Assembly (NCBI GenBank): GCA_035578175.1
Contig: JAQMRL010000002.1
Location: forward strand, 101,100,748-101,164,747
Direction: 5' to 3'
From: Catonia carolina
Lineage: Eukaryota; Arthropoda; Insecta; Hemiptera; Achilidae
Length of the DNA: 64,000 bases
Both the position numbers and the translations under genes were made by a program. Under the pieces are notes generated by a model that was not told the origin of the DNA, did not search any database, and saw nothing but the letters and a program-made list of their open reading frames with translations. Each line of letters opens with the position of its first letter. The first letter of the stretch is position 1. Positions 10,180 through 23,579 of the stretch are shown piece by piece.

Positions 10180-11805
10180 AAATACCTGGCAGCTCAGTGT
10201 TAACTTATGGTAATGACATCCATAAGAAAGTAAAATAAAAAAAAACCCAAAATATATTACTGAAAAAATAATAGCATTTATTTCTATAGTAGTTATTACA
10301 CATGGAAATTACATACATCTAAACAACTAACACTAAGTCCATACAATTATTACTAAAACTAAATTACTCTTGTTATTATTAATTTAATAGATAAGATTAC
10401 AATAATTTGTTTTTTAAATATCTACACTAACAGTTAGTAGTAAAAATCTCTATGAAAAAACACACACATTCTGTTATATAAGAAATACTACAAACTAATA
10501 ACTACATATTAACAAAAAAAAAAATCTAAAAACTATTATAATATGTAATAAATAATACTTTTTTAAATAATTCTAAGGAAAAACAAATTATGGTACAAAA
10601 AATAAGAGTGTTCCCCTTGACTCTTCCAAAGTATTTCCTCTGAATCACAAATCAATTTTTTAATTAAATAAAACAATACAAAAGAATTAAATTTGATTTA
10701 TACAATTTGATTTATACATCAGTCTATCAAATCACTGTAAACAAAACACTCCAGAAGTAACATTTAACTTTACAGGATGTATTATTCTAAACAAAATAAC
10801 AAAAAAAATTGTAAAAATACAGATCCAGAAAGAGTTTATTTCCAAATTTTGGTGAGAAAACGATTTTGAGTTAAATGATCTTACACTAATTTATATTCTA
10901 CAGAAAAACTATTCAAATCATGAATCATAATTAAGAAAAATACAATCTGTCTATATGAAAAAATGTGGATATCAAAGCGTGGTTATAAAGTAACTTAACT
11001 AAATCAAATTTCAAGTTTATAGAATAAAAGCATGAGTCAATGAGCAGAATATGCTCATTGACAAAATATTATTTTGTGTTTATAATACATGTCGAATACA
11101 AACCAATCATCCATATTTTTGGATAACAGTAATCCTTTATTTAAAATTTTATTAAATCACCTGGATGACCATGTGTTATTAAATGCACACCTAATTTCTT
11201 TACTATAACGGAATACCTTTTAAGACTCAAGAGAAACGCCTAAAATTGAGAACACCAATGAAAAACCCTCTCTTATAAAAGGAGACACTAAATTTAACTT
11301 CATTTACCCCATTAATAAAGTGACTTCAAACATGAAATTGGTTGTTTCTTTATTATATAATGTAAAAGTGTAGTGCTTTAAATTTGCATTTAAATAACAG
11401 AACTAGTTTAAAAAGTTAAAAACTACAAAAAGTGTTAAAAATAACAATATAATACATTATATGAATACAATATTATATTAATTTAAAATATTAGTGGAAA
11501 AATACATACAAACAAAATACATCTGATCATTATTCTGCCTATGAATACCATTAATTTTACAAACTGTTACTAAGAATTGAATCTAGGACCTTCAATGCAG
11601 CTGTTTACAATACTATTGGTTAAAGGTTTTTTTAATACTACTACAAAGTTTTTTTTGTGTTGTAAATAACTGAAAACCTTTTTTTACTTAAAATGCAGCT
11701 ATTCTCTTAATTAGGTCCTGAATAAATATTACTTAAAAAATATCTTTCTCATCCCTTTACATCAAAGTGGAGGTTGGAAAAGAGCCACAAGTTTCCAAAA
11801 TGACC
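10180..11805. other. AT-rich intergenic stretch
   Basis: No gene seen. A short degenerate tRNA-like segment on the minus strand (about 11575-11630) includes an inverted B-box (GAATTGAATCTAGG) and looks like a SINE head fragment. Confidence 0.4.
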
Positions 11806-12110
11806 CACCGGGTTGGTCTAGTGGTAACATCATCACCGCAAGTCAGCTGTTTAACAGCTGATTTTTGAAGACAAAAGTTCCATGGTTCAAATCCTAGTAA
11901 AGGTAATTACTTCTATACAGATTTGAATAACAGACAGTGCTCAGTTTACTTTGATGGTTGGGGTTCAATTAATCATATTCTTTCAGGAATGGTCATTCTT
12001 AGTCTATGCAAGATTACACCTCATTTACACATCCTACATCTCATTGGGCCATGGGGTTGCTTATTGTTCTTAACTGAACAGACAGCAACACACACACATT
12101 AGGGATTAAA
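11806..12110 (+). repeat. tRNA-derived SINE, family C
   Basis: An A-box-like TGGTCTAGTGGTAA at 11814-11827 and a B-box GGTTCAAATCC at 11884-11894, about 60 bases apart as in tRNA-derived SINEs. A body of about 200 bases follows, ending in a CA-rich and A-rich tail. Confidence 0.65.
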
Positions 12111-12114
12111 TAAA

Positions 12115-12895
12115 TATAATTTTTTTAGAAATTGTAGCTTGGGCATACTTTGGCAAATTTAAAAGAAATTATTGGAAAAATTCCATTCAAGAACAATATG
12201 TATGGTTGCAATATTATCTTTATATCAAATTTTTTATAAATTTTCTTTTTATAAATAATAGCAAAAAATCTAATCAACAAAATAAAGAAAACAATATTAC
12301 ACAGTATTACCATTTTCGTACAAGGGGCCCTAGAGAACAAAATTCTGATTTCTGAAAAATGGTAAATTTTATAAAACTAAAATGTACTATAGTTAAAAAG
12401 CAAATACTATTTTCTTTCTTTTCAATTGTTACAAAAACTATTATTTTAGAAAGAAAATTATTAATAGAAGGTAAACAAAACCAAAATGATGAAAACATTG
12501 ATTTACTACAGAAATTTTCAATTTATTTTAAACTTATGGTACTACATGTTATAAAAATCACTTGAAATTAATTTTTTACTTCCTTTCAGGAACAAAAACG
12601 AAAGAACCTATTTCTTTTATTGGTAAGATAAAATCAATGTATGCACTTATGTGATACCATGGAAGCTAAAAACAAAATGGTCCTTTTTCAGAGTTTAAAC
12701 AACTTTTTAAAATTTGACAAATTTATTCTTGTATATTGTTAATATACTTTTTCAAATTTAACAAGATTGTATTATTCATATTTTGGTTCCAATACTTTTT
12801 ATTAAATGACATAAGGTACCCATTTTAAAATAATTTATAATGATTTCATAAAGATGAAATTAAATTTAAAACAAAAGGGTGTCTGAATTAAAACC
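12115..12895. other. AT-rich intergenic stretch
   Basis: Short overlapping frames on both strands (12125-12565) are Lys/Phe/Ile-rich and look like composition artefacts. No gene seen. Confidence 0.4.
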
Positions 12896-12897
12896 CC

Positions 12898-13050
12898 TGG
12901 GGCCTAGAATTAGATGGCTAAGTGGTTTAGAATGCTAGATTACCCTAAACAGCAAAAAAGCAGCATGTCCTATGTTCTATTGCTAATACAGATAAGTAAA
13001 ATTACACCGTAATTAGACCACCAATACAACCCACTATGGTCCCAACAAAT
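12898..13050 (+). repeat. Degenerate tRNA-derived SINE
   Basis: AGATGGCTAAGTGGTTTAGAATGCTAG resembles a tRNA head, followed by a decayed B-box region and by ACCACCAATACAACCC in the body. Strongly diverged. Confidence 0.35.
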
Positions 13051-15765
13051 AAAAATTAATAAGACTTCAATTGAAAAAATTCTGATATTTTTGTTTTGAG
13101 GTTCAGTAAAAAAAAATTACAAACTGAATTTTATTTTGATGTACACTGACCATCAAAGAAATTTCTGGTACAGCATATACTGCAGCCACCAGACCTCTGT
13201 GAGTTTGTGGGATGAAGGGCAAGATGAATGTTTCATGTCTGATGTCATCCAGTAATGAATCGTCCAATAGAAAATAAAATGTCTCTAGTAGCCTGGTTTT
13301 AACTAATACTCAAGAGTAATATTACAGTATGCTCTTTGTTTACAAGATTTAATTTTTGTGTTAAATTTTACATTAATACTATTTTTAATAAGTATTAAAT
13401 AAAGTATGTTATAACAGTACATTATTGTCAATTATTTTGATTTTGGAGCGGTATTTTTATAAGAACATTTATCTGAACCTGAGCAGTGTTTCAACAAGAA
13501 AAACGGTTTTTTTGCTCACACTGAAACTTGGCAGATAACTCTGTCATTGAAAATTTAGCAACGAATCTAAATAAAAAGTACTATTGAATTAAAGCATAAA
13601 AATTTTGATAACTTTGTCTGGTATGTTTATAGTTAAGCAACTGTTATAGCAATAATATGCATGAGATTATTAAAAGTTAACATGGGTTGTATGTTTCTGA
13701 GTAGGTTAGTAACCATATAATTTAATTAATGTTTGTACAAATTCTCTACACCACATCCTTCTTAAACGCATGGAAATGACACACCAGTATCCATCTTCAA
13801 TTCATTTACAGAAGTGATCTAATCTGATGACAAGAAATTAAGAATATACACATACAATGAATAAACCCCAGTTATTTTACAGACACCCAATTATACAAAA
13901 AATTAAAAAGAAAAAAATAACTTGGAATAAGTTTGTTTAACCTACATCGCTAAAAATTCAGGTACAAATTTTTTTCTATTAAACAAATTCCAAGTAATTT
14001 ATAAAAATTTACATAAACTGAATTTATGTAAATTTTCTGAAAACAAATACTCAAAATAATCAAAGAATAAACATATTCTGAATCAAAACAAAATTAATAA
14101 TATTTACAAATCAGGGGTACCAATATAGCAGAAAAAATACTTTAAAATTTTTATAAAGTTCTATTTAGAGTTCCCTTTTATTTATTTTTACAACATCAAT
14201 TGATAAATACATTCAGGGAAATTGATTATAATTCTTAATTAAATATTTATTTATTTAAAGAAAAAAATAATTAGGTTATCAGAACACAAAAGGAAGATGA
14301 TTAAATTTATAGTAAAATAAGTGATGAAATATAACTTACAATAATTATTAATAAGAAAACAAAACACAACCTTGTCTAAATTAATTAAATAACTAATTAG
14401 AATAATAAATTCCTTAAACTTATTTGTTTAATTTTTTTATACAAGTTACAATATTATATATTTATAAAATGTACAAACATTTTTCCAAACTCACCAACTT
14501 GAAAAATAGGGCCTTACCTGATTATTATATTTATTATTACAAAAGGTTGTCTCTTCACAATTCAGATGTAACAAATTTTTAAAGGACTGCCAATTTAAGA
14601 TGTCCTTTTGAAACACCTAATAAATACATTAGATTCTTATGAATTGTATTTTTGTAAATTCAAATTATTTTTATGAAGTGGCCTCAAGATCAGTGTAGGG
14701 TTATAAAGTAACCAGTAAGTTTGTTAATCTGTTACAAACATAAAAAATACAAATTAAAACGTTTATTTACTCCAATATTAACATAATTGTTGGTGATCAC
14801 ATTTTTTAAATTTCATAATCTAACTAGAACTAAAAAAATGTGTTTTATTTTTAGTAAAACTTGGAAAAAGTATTAATCAACAATGATTTTTATTATTTGT
14901 TCACAAAATAATTGATATTGTATTTTTCAATTACGCATGAAATTAATTAATTCATTAATTAAAATTCAATAATGATGAAATAAACATATTCATACGCAAA
15001 TTACAAAATTCTTCAATACCACCTAAAAATAAATTCAATCTAATGATTAATCTTTGATCAGATTTTCAATCTTTTATGTATTGATAATGTAAGTTATAAT
15101 GTTGTGAATTTTATGTTTCCATTCTAGTTCCAAACCAATCCTGTATTCATATCTACATCATATGGATTATTTATTCAATTTTGGTTGACACTTTGTAATT
15201 TTTTAAGCATGTGATTTGTGTTGTGCATAAACATGTAACAAGAAATTGTCTGAGAAAAAAGTCCTGATGCGACTGCTTTTGCACTCCGGGAAGAATTTTG
15301 TCGTTCCAATAGAGTTTGGAAGAGGAGATTTTCCACATTGAAATATTATTGCCAATATCATTATCGATTGTGATGGATCCCATTGTGAAATAATACAAAA
15401 TAAGATTTTTATCATATCTGCTGCAACTTGCTCAACTAGTCTGGCTGCATAAAAGTACAAATTACATTGTTCCCCATACAAATCTGTGAGACCTTTTGAG
15501 CTGCTATGTTTCATAAAGTGATGTGATTTTTTTAGATTATTCAATGGCAAATAATATGTACACAACTTGAAATGTCATATTTACATTTTTATATGCACGA
15601 CAAAGATCACATTATGTAGAAAAGGGTACTTTGGGAAGAATTTAAAAATCTAAATCATAATTTAAGGAACATTTTTTCTGATTGTAAATTTTGATACTGT
15701 AAACAGTATCTCATAACTAATCATCACAGGTTCACTAAAAATACAACATCTTAAAAATACTGTCC
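13051..15765. other. Intergenic stretch with an unassigned minus-strand frame
   Basis: Mostly AT-rich sequence. A 120-codon minus frame at 15203-15565, with an overlapping second frame, is less AT-biased than its surroundings and may be a transposon remnant with a frameshift. I do not recognise a family. Confidence 0.3.
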
Positions 15766-15960
15766 AAAACGGTGGTTTTTTTAAATGGGTCACACCACTG
15801 GAATCTCAACAATTATAAAAATTCCAAAAAATAATTAAATGAACCTTCCTTACTTCCACCACAATAAAAATAGCATTTTTATTTAAATAACATCAGCCAC
15901 TTTTGAAATATGGTGGACAACTTCAAATCTCTAAATAGAAACTCTTATTTTTTTAAACTG
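15766..15960 (+). repeat. Dispersed repeat, copy 1 (partner at 55366)
   Basis: GGTTTTTTTAAATGGGTCAC, then an ATCTCAA segment, ACCTTCCTTACTTCC and AATATGGTGGACAACTT. The order agrees with 55366-55560, so the two are diverged copies of one element of about 190 bases. Confidence 0.4.
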
Positions 15961-16902
15961 GATCTTAATAGAAGACATAATTTTACGGCAATTTTGTTTT
16001 ACTTCCCAAAATCCCAACTCCTGTAGCTCCATTTATGAGTACAGTCAGTCAAAAGGGAATTTCATATTCAGATATTCAGAAAGAAAGAAAACATAATTTG
16101 ACTTAGTTACCATTTATTTAGTTAACATTTTTATTTGATAACCTCCATCAGAATCTGAACACTGAAAGGGTGGATGAGGTAAAAAATTCATTTGCAAGGA
16201 GTCATGAAGATTAACTCCTATGTCATGCAAATGTTAAGGTGCAGCTGAAACTCGTCAACAACTGGAACCTTACGAGAAAACTGATTCAACAAAAAACCTT
16301 CAACTTATTTTGATTTAGAAAATAAAAATAGTAGATAGGTTGTTTCTTAAATTGTATTTTTTTTTTATTGATTCCATAAATCTTTTTGTTTGATGTATAT
16401 AATAGAAGTAAGAGTATATAAGAAAATACTAATAATTAAAAATAAGATAGCTTTACTGTTACATCTTAGATAATGTAATTGTTACAAATTAAGAGTAGCA
16501 ATAGAGCTATTTCTAACGTTGAACATAATATTAGGTAGTTTAGGACTGAAAAAAATGTTCATTAGTTTAAGAATAGTTACCATACAAAAAAATAAAAAAA
16601 CCTTTTTATTGATGTTACTAAACGAGTGGGTTCACGGGAAAATACAATGGAATAAAAATACCTTACAGTTATGTCTTCTATCAAAATTCATTTAACACAC
16701 ATTTAACATAGTGTTTTGATTTGGTGTTAGAAAATCATTTTAATACACAAACCATCAATATAAAATATTTTTATTACAATTAATTACTAAAAATACCAAT
16801 TGTTAATATTTTCAATTTAAAGGTAACATAACTTTACATGTACAAGGTATTAGAAAGAATGGACCCTTAAAATAACTTTTAGCATTTCAATATAGAAAAA
16901 AA
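15961..16902. other. Intergenic stretch, no gene seen
   Basis: AT-rich DNA with no recognisable coding or RNA gene. Confidence 0.4.
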
Positions 16903-17005
16903 AATTTGGTGTTAAACACTCACATGACTCTCTCTTTCCAATATAAATAATGAAAAATATAACCTATGTTCAATCATGAGTAAACAATGTAAAAGTTAAA
17001 ACATA
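16903..17005 (-). repeat. Repeat family R, 3'-end fragment
   Basis: TTGGTGTTAAACACTCACATGACTCTCTCTTTCC followed by the ATAACCTATG and AATCATGAGTAAAC segments found at the 3' end of family R. Confidence 0.5.
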
Positions 17006-18160
17006 ATAATGCTACACTCCAAACATAGTATTTTAAGAATGTTTTCTTAATCTATAAATCAATGTTTGTATTCACCAAGCTGTTCATTTTGGTCAGTAAT
17101 AGCTTTTAATGAACTTTATCATTAAAATTGTAAGTAATGTTTTATGAAAATTAGTTGTTTTATGAAGAGAGCTGTAAGTATTTCACAACACACTGTTAAA
17201 GATTTGGATGAATGTTGCTCATAGAGAAACATTCATTTTTTTACAGTGATAAAATAAAAAAAGTTATTTAAAGGGCGCTCTACTTTATTTGTAACCTATG
17301 AATACAATTTGTATTATTTTAGAATTATACTAAATGAAATATATTTTTAATAAACTTCAAAAATTAATTAATAATTCACACATAAAATATTTTTTTAAAT
17401 TTAAGAATCACAACAGTATTATTATTTATATACTATATTATATAAATCAGTCAAAATTAATTTATAATTTTAATTTAATTATAATTTGTTTACAAAATTA
17501 TAGGTATGCAATTCTAAAATAAATGTTTAGAGTAAAATTTATTGAACAAAGTCGAATTTAATTTTATTGGAAACATTTTTTCGTTACTTTGTCAATTAAT
17601 AATTTTTGGTCACTTGTATGGTGTAATGGTGCTATACCAAAGTAAAAAATGTATAACAAAATATAACAATACAAATGATCCCAAAGTTAAAAAAAAATTA
17701 ATGAATCAAATAAATCACTTACATATAAATTAAAGAAAAACAATTGAACTACATACCTACATTTATAAAAATATGAGACAAACATTTCAAATCTGAAACA
17801 CTTACCATTTGTTTACATAGACATAATTTTTTTTTTAATTAACAATAATAAAATATAATATTCCTTTTAAAATCTAAACGATATTATTTTAAAATACATA
17901 TCATGTAATTACACTAACTGTTAATGATAGTAATATATCTATAGTATTTGTAATACCTAATAAATTGTGTGTAAACAGCACAGTGTGCTTTATATCTATT
18001 AAAGTGAGATCAAACAAAATTATCGTGTTGAAAAAGTTCATAAACTACCTTAACTTGTAACAATTTCAAGCCTAGATTCTTAAAACGCACACCTATATTT
18101 TCAAGGTATTTTCACAGAATTATCTTCACCATAATATATAAATTTATTTTAAGGAAAACA
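17006..18160. other. AT-rich intergenic stretch
   Basis: Small frames at 17334-17733 are Asn/Ile/Lys-rich, as expected by chance in this composition. No gene seen. Confidence 0.4.
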
Positions 18161-18368
18161 AAACTGTTCAGCCGGCCGCATTGGCGCAGTTGGTAACGTG
18201 CTCACCTCTCATCATGCGGTCCTGGGTTCGAATCCCACTCAGGCATGGCATATTTTCATACGTTACAAAAAATCATTTCATCCTACATCACATAAAGTTC
18301 CACCCCAACGTCGTCGCTAATGACCATTGCAGTTGATGCGACGTTAAATAAAAAAAAAAAACTGTTCA
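18161..18368 (+). repeat. tRNA-derived SINE, family D, with target-site duplication
   Basis: The head has an A-box TGGCGCAGTTGGTA (18182-18195) and a perfect B-box GGTTCGAATCC (18225-18235). The body ends ATGCGACGTTAAAT and a run of A. A 10-base direct repeat, AAACTGTTCA, flanks the element (18161-18170 and 18359-18368), as expected for LINE-mediated insertion. The intact promoter boxes and clean duplication suggest a young copy. Confidence 0.8.
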
Positions 18369-18369
18369 A

Positions 18370-20335
18370 TTTTTTCCTCTCAAAATGTACTAAATGACAT
18401 GAAAATTAATTCACACAATGATAATTTATTCTTAAAAACCATTTTCACATATATGAACGTGTCTTATACCAGTGTTTATGAAATAAACTTAATACCTAAA
18501 TAAACAAAACTCCTGTCAGTACAACAACAATCAAAACTAACTGAACTTCACGTCGCCACAAGAATAGCAGCACCATCAAAATTTTAATTTAATTTTTTTG
18601 TTATTTACATTGAAAAATCTCATTATGGCTTTTACCAATTTTAATTTTCAGATTTTTTCCAGAATTCCATAAGTGTACGCTTTACAACCATGTAAATTTT
18701 TTTAAATCTGTTTAGTAAATTTGTATAAGGGCAAACAGAATCTCCCATTTAAAATACACTGGACCAAATTTTGAATTTTTAATAACATTATAAAATTTTC
18801 AGAATTCACATATTGCTTCTAACAAAAATACAGTTAACATGAAATAAGAAAAAGTAAATTTGATGCACAGAAATAGTGATTCAGTTCATAATGAGTCAAT
18901 ATTTCTATGCGTCTAGTTTTTTAACAATGGAAATACACTTGACTCCCATATTTCTGTGTGTGGATATCTGTTATGCAGTTTTTCCATACAAAAAGAAAGA
19001 TTGGCTTAAAATATGTCAAACATTTTTTTTCAGTAGAATGTTTGTTAATTAAGTATTGCAAGCGAAAGACCTCGGTCTCCTTTTTTCTCTATCATCCAAG
19101 CCTGGGATTCATTCTGTTATGAAAATACAATATTGTATTTATTACATAGCTGCAGTTTTTAATATGGTAAAAGTTAAATTAAATTTGAACTTTTGTATTG
19201 TGTTCTGGTCATTTTATAACCAAGTTTTACATAGTGTATGTATTATTTCCGATAACCTGTGTTTTCCGTGCATACGCTTTCGTTAATTAGCACAGAAAAT
19301 TGGGAGTGAAGTGTAGTTACTCAGTTAATTTTGTTTAGAATGATCAATGGCTAATTGATAAACTGATATTAATAAATAATATAATCGTATATCTGTTATT
19401 AATCCCTTTTTAACCCATTAGCATAAATGGTTAAAAAAACGAGTGCCTTGGTTTTCCTGTTAATAACAACTGGTGAAATGAATACGCTGCATTTCAGCTC
19501 TTCGTGTTTTGAATAAATTAGAGTTGAGTCAATAAGGGTCAATCTCATTTTATTTTCACTGCAAAATATTGTACCCATATAACGTAAAGTGTAGTCTTGA
19601 AAATGTTAGCAGTTAAATATGAAAAAGAAATCTTAAATCATATTTTGTTTTTAGGAACTATTTTTTTTTAAATTTTTGGAAGATGGTTTACATGAAAGAT
19701 TGCAATTTTAATATATAAAATTTCACATAATTTAAAGTTCCCTAAAGACAAGAAACAACCGGTTGGTTGTTAAATTAATTCCTTAAGCCTAGGAGTGATG
19801 TGTTTCCATGATAAGAACTGAATGGTACATGCAGCTGTTCTCTTAACTGAGCCTTTGAAATTCTGATGACATCTTACAATATTAGCCTTGCCTTGGTGAG
19901 CCTACATTTTCTCTATTCCCTAGTGAGATTAATAAATGTATGATAAGAACATTTACCTGCAGAATTACTCAGGTATTACTTAAATTGTGTTAAAACACGA
20001 ATCTGGACATCCTGGACAAATATAAATTCTTCACTCCGAAAGCAAGATCTATAATTGAGAAAGTTGGTGTTTATGAAAGATCAAAACTTAATAACCCAAC
20101 AAAAATTTCAATTTTTGTTTTACTCAACAACATAAAAACTAAGGAGTATGAACTTTCTGAACACCTTCTATAATTATTTGTATTGCTAACTCAATATTAC
20201 AAGTATTTGTACATAGAAATTGAGTATAACTTTTATCTATAAATAATTTTATTCATAAAATAATGTTAGTCATTAATGAGATGTTACAAACCCCTGATAA
20301 AAACAAAGGAGTTAAATGTGTCATCTAATGATCTA
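18370..20335. other. Intergenic stretch, no gene seen
   Basis: AT-rich. A 76-codon frame at 19056-19286 shows no recognisable motif. No RNA gene or clear repeat pair was found. Confidence 0.4.
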
Positions 20336-20339
20336 TACA

Positions 20340-21188
20340 CAGTGAAACCTCGGAAATCTGAACTAATTCGGGCTGACCTCAGTTCAAATTCTGGAAAACT
20401 TAGTAAATTATTTATGATATTTCAAATGCAGTAGAGTTTTGGCTTAGAGTGATCTGTGAAAGAGTATGGAAAGAGCTAGAAACAATTTTCATCCGGTTCA
20501 GGCACAAAAGGAAGTACTACAACTCATCCAACTGATCCCTGGATGCAAAGAAGCAAACAAAATCTGCCTCTAAGAATGGATTACAAACGACAACGGCCAT
20601 CATGATCTACGCAATTTCCATGGTCAAGAATCTAGAGACAATTTTCATCCGGTTCAGGCACACAAGGAAGTACTACAACTTATCCAACCGATCCCTGGAT
20701 GCAAAGAAGCAAACAAAATCTGCCTCTAAGAATGGATTACAAACGACAACGGCCATCATGATCTACGCAATTTCCATGGTCAAGAATCTAGATCAAGTTA
20801 ATCCAAAGTAAACTGAGGAAGACATCTCGACAGATTTTTGTACCACACGCAGATGCGCCAAGTGCACTCAAATTATATAGAACAGCACAATGCCACTACA
20901 CTGACTGATGTGATGACTACACGGTGCTGGCATAACAGTGCATCATCAAGCAGATTTAGTTTCTTAAGTCAAAAAAAGATAACTGATTTTGTTTCTACTA
21001 ATTAAGGTGCTGTATTCATTCTTACATACCAATTCAAATGTTTCTTATAAGTTAGGAATAAATATTAGCTTTGTTTCTCATTCATAATTATTATTTTTCC
21101 TTTTTTTAATGAAATTTTTTCAGAAAATTAAACAATTTTTGGATTAACTGAACTGATTCCTACGGTTCGGATTACCAAGGTTCTGCTG
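20340..21188 (+). mobile_element. Tigger/pogo-like DNA transposon remnant
   Basis: The left end CAGTGAAACCTCGGAAAT and the right end CCAAGGTTCTGCTG are inverted relatives of Tigger/pogo termini; TA follows the right end. In between, one frame encodes pieces of a transposase C-terminus: an EANKIC-EWIT segment and a final SSSRFSFLSQKKITDF ending at a stop near 21003. Stops and frameshifts make it a pseudogene. A 156-base segment inside is tandemly duplicated. Confidence 0.65.
20482..20793 (+). repeat. 156-bp tandem duplication inside the Tigger remnant
   Basis: Two copies with period 156 (starting 20482 and 20638) differ at only a few positions. The period is a multiple of three, so the reading frame continues through both. 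Confidence 0.85.
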
Positions 21189-21194
21189 TAAATG

Positions 21195-23243
21195 CTTCAT
21201 CACATATTAACCCATTTCAACTTCAAACATTTTGAAGTTCAATTAAAAAATACATAAACGAAGCTTTTCAAATTATGGTCACAGAACACGTCTGTCCTAT
21301 AAAATTGATAGCATAAAATGGTATAAATTGTGCACACTTTTGACTATATCAGAAATTTAGATACATTTAAAAATATTAATTAATATAATTACAATTTTAT
21401 GTAATAATGCACCTTTTCATGATAGATTTTTAATAATCTTTCTTAATTATTTTCACAAATTGTGAAATAGATATTTTAAAATGAATGAATACACAAAATA
21501 TGTATATACTTAACACCAAAAATACATTTATTTTAAAGATCGTAAGACTTTACTTAAAATAATGGGGCGGTTTCTAAACATCACTGGTTTACAACAAAAC
21601 GTGTTACGAGACATGAAAAGATTCTAAAGTTGTCGAGTTGCCATGAATATAATGCACAAGCAAATATTAATGAACATTTTGTGGCTCACTAAGTTTAACT
21701 CAGTTATATTTGTTAGTTAGAGATATTGTACATATTCACAATGAAATACCACTTCAAAAAAAAATTTCCAGCAACACACATTTTTTTAGTACATCATGTC
21801 TGACGGGACCACTAAACCTGTGTGCTCAGAAAAGTGCAGTTCTTAAAATACAAATGAGTTCCATTCAATTTAACTGATTTCCTCCACATTTATCTAAATA
21901 AAAATGGGATTACGTTAAAAACATTTCTTCAGTAATGGGTTTAACAAATTTTTAAGAAAATAGTAGATATTCCTTTTGTAGGGCACAGGTTGTATCTTAG
22001 GCTCTTAAAAAATTCCTGCAACCCCCCTCCATTGTTTGTTGTGGAAAGTAACTATATGGGAACTGTAATACAATCTTTTTTACAATAGATGTTGTAATGA
22101 ATTCTGTTAAAACTCAAATATTTTCATAACAAACTTTGAAATATGCAAAAAGTATAACAGACATGGTCCCCAAATTACAAATTGATTTTTATTTGTAGGG
22201 ATATATGAAGACCAAAGTCTTCTTAAGACTTAAGAAGACATTTTTTTAAGTCGAAGGTTTCTTCGTCAAAAAAGTTAAAACCGCTAAAAAAAAAGCTACC
22301 ACTGAATCTTTTTCCTCATTCACGCTGGATACAAAGTACACATTGGATTTAATAGTAAACTAAATGTCATAGTTTATGTTTACTAACATCAAGTCTACAG
22401 AATAACTTATCCACTGCACCAGAAAAATTCTTGATCAGTTAGTTACACTTCATGTTGACCTACACTTCATGTCTCTTAATGCTTTATTCTGAAACTCCAC
22501 CACACATTACGAGCAGATTTAATGAAAAAATTCATTAAAAAAATATATCTTACAATGCCTTTATAAAGTTGCAACATATCGCAAAAAAAAAACTTCATAA
22601 ATAATACGAAAATAAACACCACGGATATATTTTATTTTTATCATGAACTGTACAACATTTTAATATTACAAAGATAATTTTATTATAACGAAATGTCAAC
22701 AATTTAATAAAAATTGTGAACAGTAATTCTACAAATGTTACATTAAAAATCTTAAACAATTTTGTTAATTCTACAATAGTTTTCACAAAAAACTTATTTA
22801 AATTATTAATTAAAAAAGAATTTTTTATCAGAATTATTGTGTGGCCTACATTACAAAAATATTTGTAGATTTTACATTACTAATAACACAATAATAAAAA
22901 TAAAAACAAGACAAAAGAACACAGTAATTATTTTTGTGTATTAACTATGCTATTATTATTTTAGAGTAAAAAATTTAATCCATTACAAAATAAATTACAT
23001 TCATATTTGCTTTTTACATGAGGTATCAATACAGGCAGTATTATCTCAAATAAAATAAAATTACAAACAAAAATTTTCACACCAATTTACTGTTCATAAG
23101 TTGGTAACACTTATAAAATAGAGTGATTTTTCTATGGGAATAAACACAGTTACAATAGATAGCACATATATTATTAAATACATTTCAAATATTACATTAT
23201 AATTTTTTTGAAATATTTTAGCTTACAGTAATATTTAATAATG
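21195..23243. other. AT-rich intergenic stretch with one perfect palindrome
   Basis: No gene recognised. A 23-base palindrome (GTCTTCTTAAG, one base, CTTAAGAAGAC) lies at 22217-22239. Confidence 0.45.
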
Positions 23244-23578
23244 TTGTTTAGGTCCTCAGCCGAAAGGCTGGTTAGAACCTCTAGAGGCTTTATTAAGTAA
23301 AACAAGGGTTATGCTAGGCCCTCTGAAAAGCACCTACTTTCCATCCTGCAAATGATACCTTCACTTCATTTCCCACAGGGTTTTGCTGAAATTCATTACT
23401 CTCAGAGGAGATAACTCTGACTAGAGTCTTTTATACCTCTACCTCTTTTGTTCTTAAATGGTTCAGTCATAAATTGGCTGATATTTGATGTGATAAGAAA
23501 CAGAACTATTTTTTGTAGCCCTGGAACTAACAGATCGAGTGCAAATAATTAAACACTACACCTCCCTGTTTTGGGCAA
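23244..23578 (+). repeat. Dispersed repeat family H, copy 1
   Basis: About 335 bases. It opens with CAGCCGAAAGGCTG (23257-23270), a 5-bp stem with a GAAA loop, then CCTCTAGAGG. Later landmarks are TTCACTTCATT, ATTCATTACTCTCAGAGG, TATACCTCTACCTCTT and a final CACCTCCCTGTT. Copies at 27323 and 59250 keep the same order, and 43163 is partial. No coding potential is seen. Confidence 0.75.
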
Positions 23579-23579
23579 T

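Noticed and set aside
11806..11900. Genuine tRNA gene
   Set aside because: A and B boxes are present but acceptor and anticodon stems do not pair, and a repeat body follows; a SINE explains it.
12125..12565. Overlapping opposite-strand frames as small genes
   Set aside because: Amino-acid composition is what AT-rich random DNA gives; no supporting signal.
18171..18245. Genuine tRNA gene
   Set aside because: Good boxes, but no paired acceptor stem, and it is followed by a SINE body, A-tail and target-site duplication.
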